A program made the position numbers and the translations under genes. The notes beneath the pieces were generated by a model. It did not search any database. It saw nothing but the letters and a program-made list of their open reading frames with translations, and was not told where the DNA came from. 64,000 bases of DNA from Marifrigoribacter sp047730175. Lineage in GTDB: Bacteria; Bacteroidota; Bacteroidia; Flavobacteriales; Flavobacteriaceae. The stretch's first letter is position 1, and each line of letters starts with the position of its first letter. Location: NCBI RefSeq assembly GCF_047730175.1, contig NZ_CP159833.1:2294001-2358000 (forward strand). Reading direction: 5' to 3'. Below are positions 31,788-39,439 of the stretch, piece after piece.

Positions 31788-32525
31788 TTAATTAGATGAG
31801 ATAGTACCAGAGCCGGATACTTTTTTATCGCTTGTGTCTGGGTTACCAGAATACTGAATATCTCCTGAACCACTTACTCTTGCTTTTAAATTATTCTTTG
31901 CATTTACCTCAGCATCTCCCGAACCAGAAACCGTTACTTCAGTACTATTTGAAGAAAGTTTAGATCCGTTAAAATCACCACTACCCTTAATCTTTAATTT
32001 AAGATTAGATGTATTTCCTTCAAGTACAATATCACCAGAGCCTACAATTTTTGCATTAAGATCATTTGCTTCAACATCTAAATTAATATCACCAGACCCT
32101 GTTATTGATAATTCTAAATTAGTGCTTTTTATGGTGTTTTTCGTGTCGATATCTCCAGAGCCAACTAATGATATATCTGAAATATCTTGAAACGGAACAG
32201 TAATATGAATCCCTTTTTTAGTTTTAAGATTAAAATTATTTTTTGTTTTAACAATCAAATTATTTTCTTTTACCTCTATAATTATATACTCTTGAAGGTT
32301 TTCATCGGTAGTAATACTTATATTTCCTTCTGAACCTTTTACGAAATGCATGTCCATAGAACCTACTAATTTTACACCGTCATAATTTTGAGTGTTCACT
32401 GTTTTTGTAGTTACGTTTCCATTACCAGTTACTTTTTTATTTTTTCCCCAATTTTGGGATTGCCCAACCGAAAAACTAAATAAAGTTAAGGCTATTACGA
32501 ATATTGTTTTTGTGATTGTTTTCAT
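31788..32525 (-). CDS. Head-GIN-domain (DUF2807) secreted protein
   Basis: A 245-residue protein with signal peptide MKTITKTIFVIALTLFSFSV. It has the N-terminal 'VTGNGNVTTKTVNTQNYDGV' and the repeating 'GSGDI' turns ('LVGSGDIDTKN', 'ITGSGDINLD', 'IVGSGDIVLEG', 'VSGSGDAEVNA', 'VSGSGDIQYSG') of the DUF2807/GIN domain. This predicts a right-handed beta-helix with one rung per repeat. It may be an adhesin-like surface protein. It is the last gene of the ECF sigma operon, 12 bp after its neighbour, so it is probably a target of that regulon. Function is unknown. Confidence 0.88.
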   Translation of the reverse strand: MKTITKTIFVIALTLFSFSVGQSQNWGKNKKVTGNGNVTTKTVNTQNYDGVKLVGSMDMHFVKGSEGNISITTDENLQEYIIIEVKENNLIVKTKNNFNLKTKKGIHITVPFQDISDISLVGSGDIDTKNTIKSTNLELSITGSGDINLDVEANDLNAKIVGSGDIVLEGNTSNLKLKIKGSGDFNGSKLSSNSTEVTVSGSGDAEVNAKNNLKARVSGSGDIQYSGNPDTSDKKVSGSGTISSN

Positions 32526-32537
32526 ATTATTTTTTGA

Positions 32538-33626
32538 TTAAATTTTATTTAATGTTACACTTCCATATTCTGAATTAATTGTCATTGTATTTCCAGAATT
32601 TTTACTGCCATGATATCCTGAATATTTTTTCTTGCCGTTTTCATTTGAAGAATGTTTAATATTAACATAGTCATCTCCTTTTAAGCTTGCATACGTAAGA
32701 TTGATTGTGAAATCAAAATTATACCCTGCATCAAAACCAATTTTAATATTAGTGTAATCTGCGGTAATGGTAGTGTTTTTAGCAGTAGATTGTATTCGTT
32801 CTGTACTTATTGAGCCATAATCAGTATTCAACTTTAGTGAACCTGAAACGATACCTAGTTTGTTAGTAACATAATCTCCTTTTCCGTCCACATTAGCTGC
32901 TTTATCGATTTTAACTTTACCGTAATCACAGTTATAATTTATATTTAAAACCTCACCAATTTCAGATTTTGTATAGTCTGCGTTTAATTCTATGTTTTCA
33001 GCTTTGTCAATTGAAAAGCTAGAATAATCAGCTATTATTTTCCCGCTTTTCATATATTCAATTGTAGATTTGTTAGTGTAATCAAAATTCAAAGAATTGT
33101 TATCTGCTAATAATTCACCTATAATAAGTTGCCCATAATCACAATTAATTTTTGCAACACCTTCTAGTTTTGTAATTAGTATAGCTCCATAATTGTTATT
33201 TAAATCTACACTATTAGTAATAGGCAATTTTATAGTATAATTTACTTCAATATTGACATCGGTATTATTTTTACTCCACCAACTCCAGGATGATTTCTTT
33301 TTATTTCCATAATGTGTTTTTGCACTAACCAAAGAATTTGACCCAGAAAATTCAATAGAAATATTGTCTAATCTTTTCTGAACTTTTTCCTCATCATTAC
33401 CATTGGTAGTAATTTTAACTTCTATTACAGTTCGGTTTTCATTCCAGGTTACGATATCAATATTTCCATAACTATTATTCACTTTTAATAAAGCATCTGG
33501 ATTTACAGTGAATTCTTTCTTTATTGTTTTTTCTTTTGTGTGCTTTCCTTTTTTTATTTCATTATTTGCAAACGCTATAGCAGGAATGCAGAGTAAAATA
33601 AATATTGTTCTATATAATGTTTTCAT
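32538..33626 (-). CDS. DUF4097-like beta-helix protein, exported
   Basis: A 362-residue protein with signal peptide MKTLYRTIFILLCIPAIAFA. It contains many short repeats of the kind 'VNNSYGNIDIVTWNENRTVI', 'LNNNYGAILITKLEGVAK', 'CDYGKVKIDKAANVDGKGDY', ending 'INSEYGSVTLNKI'. The recurring N/D-Y-G turns fit a beta-solenoid like DUF4097 proteins. It starts 17 bp inside the end of the upstream anti-sigma-like gene and lies before the GIN-domain gene, so all are one operon with the ECF sigma factor. An envelope-stress or surface role is inferred from context only. Confidence 0.85.
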   Translation of the reverse strand: MKTLYRTIFILLCIPAIAFANNEIKKGKHTKEKTIKKEFTVNPDALLKVNNSYGNIDIVTWNENRTVIEVKITTNGNDEEKVQKRLDNISIEFSGSNSLVSAKTHYGNKKKSSWSWWSKNNTDVNIEVNYTIKLPITNSVDLNNNYGAILITKLEGVAKINCDYGQLIIGELLADNNSLNFDYTNKSTIEYMKSGKIIADYSSFSIDKAENIELNADYTKSEIGEVLNINYNCDYGKVKIDKAANVDGKGDYVTNKLGIVSGSLKLNTDYGSISTERIQSTAKNTTITADYTNIKIGFDAGYNFDFTINLTYASLKGDDYVNIKHSSNENGKKKYSGYHGSKNSGNTMTINSEYGSVTLNKI

Positions 33627-34185
33627 TTTGTGTGGTATTTAGGTCTTTAATTTCTTCGATTTTTAAAATAACTTCTTGTAATAATTCTATTCTGTTTTGA
33701 AAATTGGTGATCATTGCATAAATAACTCGATTATCATTACCACTCTCGACTAGGTCAGTTTTTAACCCTTCATATTGTTTTTCAAGAATATCAATCTGTT
33801 TTAAAGCATCTTCAACTAAAAATTTAGCATCTGGACTATCAAAACTTTTTAAAGTTTGTAATTCTTGATTAAGAGTAGAAACAAAAAAGGATTGCGTTTG
33901 TTCCATTTCTGGAGAAACACTTGCTAAATCAGCAGTAGAGTCACTTTCAGAAAAAAGAAACGAGCCTACATTAAACATAAGCACAACAACTGCTGCAATA
34001 GCAATAGCTCTTTTCCAATTTAAAAAATAAACTGGTTTTTGAGATGTTGCTTCCGTGTTAACTGAAATGGCAGCATCACTATTTAATTTATTTAAAAATC
34101 TATTAGAATGTCCTAAAGGAGTTTCCCCTATGTCATAAGTACCTTCAAGCCTATTGAATAAATCATCAATGTCATTTTTTTTCAT
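33610..34185 (-). CDS. Putative anti-sigma-like membrane protein
   Basis: A 191-residue protein with one transmembrane helix (about residues 55-77, 'RAIAIAAVVVLMFNVGSFLF'), an N-terminal cytosolic part 'MKKNDIDDLFNRLEGTYDIG' and a C-terminal helical extracytoplasmic part. Its place directly after an ECF sigma gene and the single-helix topology suggest the anti-sigma factor. It has no recognisable zinc-anti-sigma Cys/His motif, so this is inference. Its start follows a dispersed repeat that lies between it and the sigma gene. The downstream gene overlaps its end by 17 bp. Confidence 0.72.
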   Translation of the reverse strand: MKKNDIDDLFNRLEGTYDIGETPLGHSNRFLNKLNSDAAISVNTEATSQKPVYFLNWKRAIAIAAVVVLMFNVGSFLFSESDSTADLASVSPEMEQTQSFFVSTLNQELQTLKSFDSPDAKFLVEDALKQIDILEKQYEGLKTDLVESGNDNRVIYAMITNFQNRIELLQEVILKIEEIKDLNTTQNENII

Positions 34186-34210
34186 GTGTTTATATTTATT
34201 GTTTTTTAAA

Positions 34211-34298
34211 GGTCATGCTTCGACAAGCTCAGTACGGGTATTTTGTTCGCAATTATTCATACCTTTAAGTGATGAAATTAGTAACATGCTCGTTTCAT
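34211..34298 (-). repeat. Dispersed modular intergenic repeat, copy 2
   Basis: On the minus strand, the 54-nt module (34298 down to 34245, starting ATGAAACGAGCA, ending GCGAAC) matches 789-842 in 41 of 54 positions. The part after it differs: instead of the CTGCC hairpin it has GTACTGAGCTTGTCGAAGC, with the same GCATG...GACC end. The TGA inside the first bases of the module is the stop codon of the sigma factor gene. It separates the sigma gene from the anti-sigma-like gene. Confidence 0.6.
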
Positions 34299-34846
34299 AC
34301 GCTTACTTTTAACTTGGTTCGTAAACTTTCTTTAGCTCTGTAAATGAGTGTTCTACAATTAGCATAGCTAATATTTAAAATCTCACAGATTTCTTCATAA
34401 TCAAAACCTTCAATAAAATGCAGGGTTAAAATTTGACGATAATTATCATGTAAATCGTCCATGCATTTTAAAACAAGCTTCACTTTCGTGTTTGTTATAT
34501 CTTCCGAAGAAATTGAAAAATCATCTTCTACTTCATTTTCAATCTCTTTTTCTGATACACTTACAAATCGTTTCGATTTATGATATTCACCAATACTTTT
34601 ATTAATAACAATTCTTTTCAACCATGAGCCAAATGAAGCATTCCCTTTAAATGAATCAAGTTTTGTAAAAGCAGTGATAAAAGATTCTTGCATAATATCT
34701 TCGGCTTCTGCTGAATTTTTTACAATTCTGAAAGCTGTATTGTACATCGCTTTTTGATAGCGATTATACACTTCTAATTGTGCAAGCTGGTTTCCCTTAC
34801 GACAAAGAACGATTAACGTCTCAATATTTTTGCTGGTTAGTGCCAA
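34295..34846 (-). CDS. ECF RNA polymerase sigma factor (sigma-70 family, RpoE-like)
   Basis: A 183-residue ECF sigma factor. Region 2 shows 'YNRYQKAMYNTAFRIVKNSA' followed by 'EAEDIMQESFITAFTKLDSF'. Region 4 shows 'DLHDNYRQILTLHFIEGFDY' and 'EEICEILNISYANCRTLIYR'. It lacks regions 1 and 3, as expected. It heads a minus-strand operon with an anti-sigma-like protein and two beta-solenoid surface proteins, a set-up typical of Bacteroidota ECF systems that respond to surface or envelope conditions. Its own promoter region carries a 9-bp direct repeat, possibly an autoregulatory site. The stop is inside a dispersed repeat. Confidence 0.93.
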   Translation of the reverse strand: MALTSKNIETLIVLCRKGNQLAQLEVYNRYQKAMYNTAFRIVKNSAEAEDIMQESFITAFTKLDSFKGNASFGSWLKRIVINKSIGEYHKSKRFVSVSEKEIENEVEDDFSISSEDITNTKVKLVLKCMDDLHDNYRQILTLHFIEGFDYEEICEILNISYANCRTLIYRAKESLRTKLKVSV

Positions 34847-34855
34847 TAAATAAAC

Positions 34856-34895
34856 AATTGTTACCCTAAAGATACATCTAGTTCAAAATTGTTAC
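34856..34895 (-). promoter_or_regulatory. Direct repeat GTAACAATT upstream of the ECF sigma gene
   Basis: On the minus strand GTAACAATT occurs at 34895-34887 and again at 34864-34856, 31 bp apart. A near -7 box (TATCTTTA, about 34868-34875) lies between them. GTAAC is a frequent ECF -35 element, so one copy could be the autoregulated promoter. This is a suggestion only. Confidence 0.35.
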
Positions 34896-34943
34896 AGTAC
34901 ATTTTCAAAAAAAATAAATTTTCCCTTTTCAATACTTTTGAAA

Positions 34944-34958
34944 TGGCATAACAATTGA
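34944..34958 (+). promoter_or_regulatory. Sigma-54-like -24/-12 promoter before lon
   Basis: TGGCAT-N5-TTGA has exact -24/-12 spacing. The wider 17-mer 34941-34957 (AAATGGCATAACAATTG) matches the sequence at the M48 protease promoter (27811-27827) in 14 of 17 bases. Start would fall near 34970, about 117 nt before the lon ATG. Confidence 0.5.
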
Positions 34959-35086
34959 CTTACTATTATTGAAAATAGCTGTGCTTATAGTTATTAGGGC
35001 TGATTTTCAGAAATGTAATATTAAAATTAAAAAAAAAGAAACATAAGTTATACTTGAATGTGTGACATTATGTCTTACACTTATAT

Positions 35087-37537
35087 ATGTCTAGATCAAA
35101 ACTTATCTCAATCGACAGTTTGTCATTTCAGGAATTGAAAGAAGATGCAGAGTTAATTCCTTTAATGACTCCCGAAGATGAAGAAGCAATGAACAAGGAA
35201 GATTTACCGGAGATTCTTCCTATTTTACCTTTACGAAATACGGTGTTATTTCCAGGAGTTGTAATACCAATTACAGCCGGGAGAGATAAATCAATAAAAC
35301 TGATTAATGAAACTAATAATGGCAATAAAGTTATTGGTGTCGTTTCTCAAATCGATGAAAATATAGAAGATCCTTTACTGAAAGATATCAATAAAGTAGG
35401 AACCGTTGCAAAAATATTGCGGGTGCTTAAAATGCCTGATGGTAACACAACAGTGATTCTTCAAGGTAAAAAAAGGTTTGAAGTAAAAGAAGTGATTACC
35501 AACGAACCTTATATGACTGCGACGATTGGTGAAGTGCCTGAAGCAAGACCAGCCACTGAAAATGAAGAGTTTACTGCTATTATAGAATCTATTAAAGAAA
35601 AATCATTAGAGATCATTAAAGACAGTCCTAATATTCCTTCCGAAGCTGCATTCGCTATTAAAAATATTGAGAGTAGTTCATTTTTAATCAATTTTGTTTC
35701 TTCTAATTTAAATATTCCTGTAGCCGAAAAACAAAAATTATTAGAGACAAACGATTTAAAAGAAAGAGCGCTTGAAACTTTGCGTTATATGAATGTTGAG
35801 TTGCAAAAATTATCTCTTAGAAATGATATTCAATCGAAAGTAGAAAGTGATATCAACCAACAGCAAAAAGAATATTTTCTTCATCAACAAATGAAGACTA
35901 TACAAGAAGAGTTGGGTGGAAATTCTTCAGAAGAAGAAATAGAAGAGATGCATAAACGATCCAAAGAAAAGGTTTGGTCTAAGGAAGTATCTGAGCATTT
36001 CGATAAAGAGTTAGCTAAATTACAGCGCATGAATCCTCAAGTTGCTGAGTATGGAATTCAAAGAAACTATTTGGATTTATATTTAGATTTACCTTGGAAT
36101 CTTTACAGTAAAGATAAATTTGATTTAAAAAGGGCTAAAAGGATTTTAGATAGAGATCATTTTGGGCTTGAAGATGTAAAGAAAAGAATCATTGAACACT
36201 TAGCTGTACTAAAGCTGAGAAACGACATGAAATCGCCTATTTTGTGTTTATATGGACCTCCTGGAGTTGGTAAAACATCCTTGGGAAAATCGGTTGCAGA
36301 AGCGTTAGGTAGAAAGTATGTGCGTATGTCCTTAGGAGGAATGCGTGATGAATCTGAAATTCGCGGACATCGTAAAACCTATATTGGTGCTATGCCTGGT
36401 CGTGTATTGAAAAACATTAAAAAAGCAGAAACTGGAAATCCAGTGTTTGTTTTAGACGAAATAGATAAACTTTCAATAGGAAGTCAAGGAGATCCATCTT
36501 CAGCTTTATTAGAAGTATTAGATCCAGAACAAAACGATACTTTTTACGATAACTTTTTAGAAGTAGGGTACGATTTATCTAAAGTTATGTTTATCGCAAC
36601 TGCTAATAGTTTAGGTTCTATTCAACCAGCATTAAGAGATCGTATGGAAATTATCAATGTTTCTGGATATACCATCGAAGAAAAAGTTGAAATAGGAAAA
36701 CGTCATTTATTGCCGAAACTATTAGGGGAGCATGGACTTTCAAAAGAACATATAAAAATCGCCAAACCACAACTCGAAAAAATAGTTGAAGGATATACAA
36801 GAGAAAGTGGAGTAAGAGGTCTTGAAAAACAACTTGCAAAAATGGTGCGATACGCAGCAATGAAAATTGCGATGGAAGAGCCTTATGATGTTAAAATCAC
36901 CAATACTGTGATTATTGAAGTATTAGGAGCTCCGAAGTTAGAGCGTGATAAATACGAAAGTAATGATGTTGCTGGAGTAGTTACGGGTTTAGCATGGACC
37001 AGAGTTGGAGGTGATATATTATTTATTGAGTCAATCTTATCGAAAGGTAAAGGAACCTTGAGCCTTACAGGAAATTTAGGTAAGGTAATGAAAGAATCAG
37101 CTACCATTGCATTGGAGTATATTAAGTCCAACGCAAAAAGTTTAGGGTTAGATCCTGATATGTTTTATAAGTATAATGTGCATATTCATGTTCCGGAAGG
37201 CGCTACGCCAAAAGACGGTCCAAGTGCTGGGGTTACCATGTTAACATCATTAGTTTCTTTATTTACGCAACGCAAAGTAAAAAGAAGTTTAGCGATGACA
37301 GGAGAAATTACCTTGAGAGGAAAAGTATTGCCTGTGGGAGGAATTAAAGAAAAAATTCTTGCAGCAAAACGAGCACATATTAAAGAGATTTTACTTTGTG
37401 AGGATAACCGTAGAGATATTGAAGAAATAAAACCTGAATATTTAAAGGGATTGACGTTTCATTATGTAAAAGAAATGGATGAGGTTGTAAAATTTGCTTT
37501 AACTAATCAAAAGGTGAAAAACGCCAAAAAATTGTAA
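35087..37537 (+). CDS. lon: ATP-dependent protease Lon
   Basis: An 816-residue cytosolic AAA+ serine protease that degrades misfolded and regulatory proteins. N-terminal LAN domain ('LPILPLRNTVLFPGVVIPI'), coiled coil, AAA+ domain with Walker A 'GPPGVGKTSLGKSVAEALG' and Walker B 'VFVLDEIDKL'. The C-terminal protease domain has the catalytic Ser in 'PKDGPSAGVTMLTSL' and Lys in 'VGGIKEKILAAKRAHIKE'. Its promoter region is shared with the divergent ECF sigma gene and holds a sigma-54-like motif also found before the M48 protease gene. It precedes porQ and cmk, an order common in Flavobacteriia. Confidence 0.98.
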   Translation: MSRSKLISIDSLSFQELKEDAELIPLMTPEDEEAMNKEDLPEILPILPLRNTVLFPGVVIPITAGRDKSIKLINETNNGNKVIGVVSQIDENIEDPLLKDINKVGTVAKILRVLKMPDGNTTVILQGKKRFEVKEVITNEPYMTATIGEVPEARPATENEEFTAIIESIKEKSLEIIKDSPNIPSEAAFAIKNIESSSFLINFVSSNLNIPVAEKQKLLETNDLKERALETLRYMNVELQKLSLRNDIQSKVESDINQQQKEYFLHQQMKTIQEELGGNSSEEEIEEMHKRSKEKVWSKEVSEHFDKELAKLQRMNPQVAEYGIQRNYLDLYLDLPWNLYSKDKFDLKRAKRILDRDHFGLEDVKKRIIEHLAVLKLRNDMKSPILCLYGPPGVGKTSLGKSVAEALGRKYVRMSLGGMRDESEIRGHRKTYIGAMPGRVLKNIKKAETGNPVFVLDEIDKLSIGSQGDPSSALLEVLDPEQNDTFYDNFLEVGYDLSKVMFIATANSLGSIQPALRDRMEIINVSGYTIEEKVEIGKRHLLPKLLGEHGLSKEHIKIAKPQLEKIVEGYTRESGVRGLEKQLAKMVRYAAMKIAMEEPYDVKITNTVIIEVLGAPKLERDKYESNDVAGVVTGLAWTRVGGDILFIESILSKGKGTLSLTGNLGKVMKESATIALEYIKSNAKSLGLDPDMFYKYNVHIHVPEGATPKDGPSAGVTMLTSLVSLFTQRKVKRSLAMTGEITLRGKVLPVGGIKEKILAAKRAHIKEILLCEDNRRDIEEIKPEYLKGLTFHYVKEMDEVVKFALTNQKVKNAKKL

Positions 37538-37656
37538 TTATTAATTTATAAACGGTATTTAAAAGAAGTTTTAATATAGATGTTAGAAACCTTTTTAATA
37601 CAATGAAAATAAATTATACTTGTATTCGTTTACATTCAAGACAAGGTTAAACATTC

Positions 37657-38679
37657 ATGACCCAAAAAGGTTTATTTTTCACACTATTTTTTACTTCAAC
37701 ACTAGCGTTTTCGCAGGTTGGTGGTAAGAGCACTTATCAATTTTTAAGTTTAGTGAATTCTCCTAGAGAAGCTGCTTTAGGTGGAAAAGTTATAACTAAT
37801 TATGATTACGACCCAACACAAGCTTTATATAATCCTGCTACAATTAATCCAGCGATGGATAACCAATTATCTGTAAATTATAATAATTATATAGGTGATG
37901 TTAATTATGGAACAGCTAGTTATGCCTATTTATGGGATAGAAGAACACAAGTACTTCATGCAGGTGTTACCTATATTAATTACGGTAAGTTTGATGGGTA
38001 TGATGAATTAGGAAACCAAACAAGTAATTTTAGCGGAGGAGAGGTAGCTCTTTCGGTTGGGCATGCAAGAAATATATTGTTTACAAATTTTCATGTGGGA
38101 GTGAATGTAAAATTAATATCATCTAAGCTGGAACAATACTCTTCATTTGGTGGCGCATTAGATATTGGTGTTATGTATGTTTATGAGGATTGGGATCTTC
38201 ATATTACTGGTGTAGCTCGTAATCTAGGGACTCAATTTACTCCTTATGATGATGTATATGAACCACTTCCCTTTGAGCTTATATTTGGAATTTCTCAAAC
38301 CCTTGAAAATATTCCAATTCGTTGGCATTTAACCTTTGAAAATATGCAAGTTTGGAATATCGCGTTTGCAAATCCAGACAGAGGTGATACAGATCTTGAA
38401 GGAAATACTACTAAAGAAAAAATAAACTTTATTGACAATGCCTTTAGGCATACTATTATAGGTATTGAATTATTTCCTGAAAAAGGGTTTAATATAAGAT
38501 TAGGGTATAATTTACGACGTGCAGAAGAACTAAGAATATTAGAGCAAAGAGCATTTGCTGGCTTAAGTGCAGGGTTTTCTATAAAGCTGAATAAGCTACG
38601 TTTTAGCTATACTTACTCAAAATACAGTACTGCAGCAAACACTAGCTTTTTTGGACTTAATATCGATTTACTTCGTTAA
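37657..38679 (+). CDS. porQ: Type IX secretion system protein PorQ
   Basis: A 340-residue outer-membrane barrel with signal peptide ending LAFSQ. Early hallmarks are 'GGKSTYQFLSLVNSPREAAL' and 'LYNPATINPAMDNQLSVNYN'. The rest is alternating strands, ending 'SFFGLNIDLLR'. PorQ works with PorZ and PorU in processing T9SS cargo at the cell surface. Its place between lon and cmk is a known synteny for this family. The window also carries at least three T9SS cargo genes, but no other secretion component. Confidence 0.9.
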   Translation: MTQKGLFFTLFFTSTLAFSQVGGKSTYQFLSLVNSPREAALGGKVITNYDYDPTQALYNPATINPAMDNQLSVNYNNYIGDVNYGTASYAYLWDRRTQVLHAGVTYINYGKFDGYDELGNQTSNFSGGEVALSVGHARNILFTNFHVGVNVKLISSKLEQYSSFGGALDIGVMYVYEDWDLHITGVARNLGTQFTPYDDVYEPLPFELIFGISQTLENIPIRWHLTFENMQVWNIAFANPDRGDTDLEGNTTKEKINFIDNAFRHTIIGIELFPEKGFNIRLGYNLRRAEELRILEQRAFAGLSAGFSIKLNKLRFSYTYSKYSTAANTSFFGLNIDLLR

Positions 38680-38684
38680 TTCAT

Positions 38685-38692
38685 TATCTTTG
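38685..38692 (+). promoter_or_regulatory. Bacteroidota -7 promoter box before cmk
   Basis: TATCTTTG fits TAnnTTTG exactly, right after the porQ stop and 35 bp before the TTG start of cmk. This suggests cmk has its own promoter although it is close to porQ. Confidence 0.5.
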
Positions 38693-38726
38693 AATTATTA
38701 ATTATAAGTATCAAAATTCATTTCTC

Positions 38727-39422
38727 TTGAAAAAAATTATAATTGCAATTGATGGATATTCTTCGACTGGAAAAAGTACAGTAGCAAAACAATTAGCAGA
38801 TTTTTTAGAATACGTATATGTAGACTCAGGAGCTATGTATAGAGCTATCACATTATATGCATTGCAAAATAATTTTATTTCAGAAAATAACTTTGATAAA
38901 AAGTCTCTTATTACATCATTAGATAAAATCACTTTAAATTTCCAAAAAGAATCTTTAAATAGCAAGGCTGAAATACTACTTAATGGTGTTAATGTTGAAA
39001 ATGAAATTAGAACCTTGCGTGTTTCTGAATTTGTAAGTCCAATCGCAACACTTTCTGCAGTAAGAGCGAAATTGGTGCAACAGCAACAGTTAATGGGTAA
39101 GGATAAAGGAATTGTGATGGATGGTAGGGATATTGGTACTGTGGTTTTTCCTGAAGCTGAATTAAAAATCTTCATGAATGCCAATGCTGAACAAAGAGCA
39201 AAAAGACGATATACCGAGCTTCTTGAAAGAGGTGATTCAATTACCTTTGAAGAAATTTTAAATAACGTGATTGAGCGTGATCATATAGATTCTACCCGTA
39301 AAGACTCTCCATTAACTAAAACAAACGATTCTATAGAAATTGATAATTCTGAAATGAATTTAGAGGATCAATTTCAAACTATTCTTCAATTAGCAAAAGA
39401 TAGAATTGCAGGTCGAGTTTAA
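38727..39422 (+). CDS. cmk: Cytidylate kinase
   Basis: A 231-residue cytosolic enzyme that phosphorylates CMP and dCMP. P-loop 'IAIDGYSSTGKSTVAKQLAD' (residues 6-25), 'YVDSGAMYRAITLYAL', 'KGIVMDGRDIGTVVFPEAEL' and 'ERDHIDSTRKDSPLTK' are all diagnostic. The start is TTG at 38727, the only initiator that gives the full conserved N-terminus. It lies 47 bp after porQ; a -7 box sits in this gap. It converges on pheT with 17 bp between stops. Confidence 0.96.
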   Translation: MKKIIIAIDGYSSTGKSTVAKQLADFLEYVYVDSGAMYRAITLYALQNNFISENNFDKKSLITSLDKITLNFQKESLNSKAEILLNGVNVENEIRTLRVSEFVSPIATLSAVRAKLVQQQQLMGKDKGIVMDGRDIGTVVFPEAELKIFMNANAEQRAKRRYTELLERGDSITFEEILNNVIERDHIDSTRKDSPLTKTNDSIEIDNSEMNLEDQFQTILQLAKDRIAGRV

Positions 39423-39439
39423 CTATTTTTTAAAATAAC

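Noticed and set aside
38711..39184. 157-codon minus-strand frame opposite cmk
   Set aside because: It lies wholly over the clear cytidylate kinase gene and has no recognisable protein pattern.
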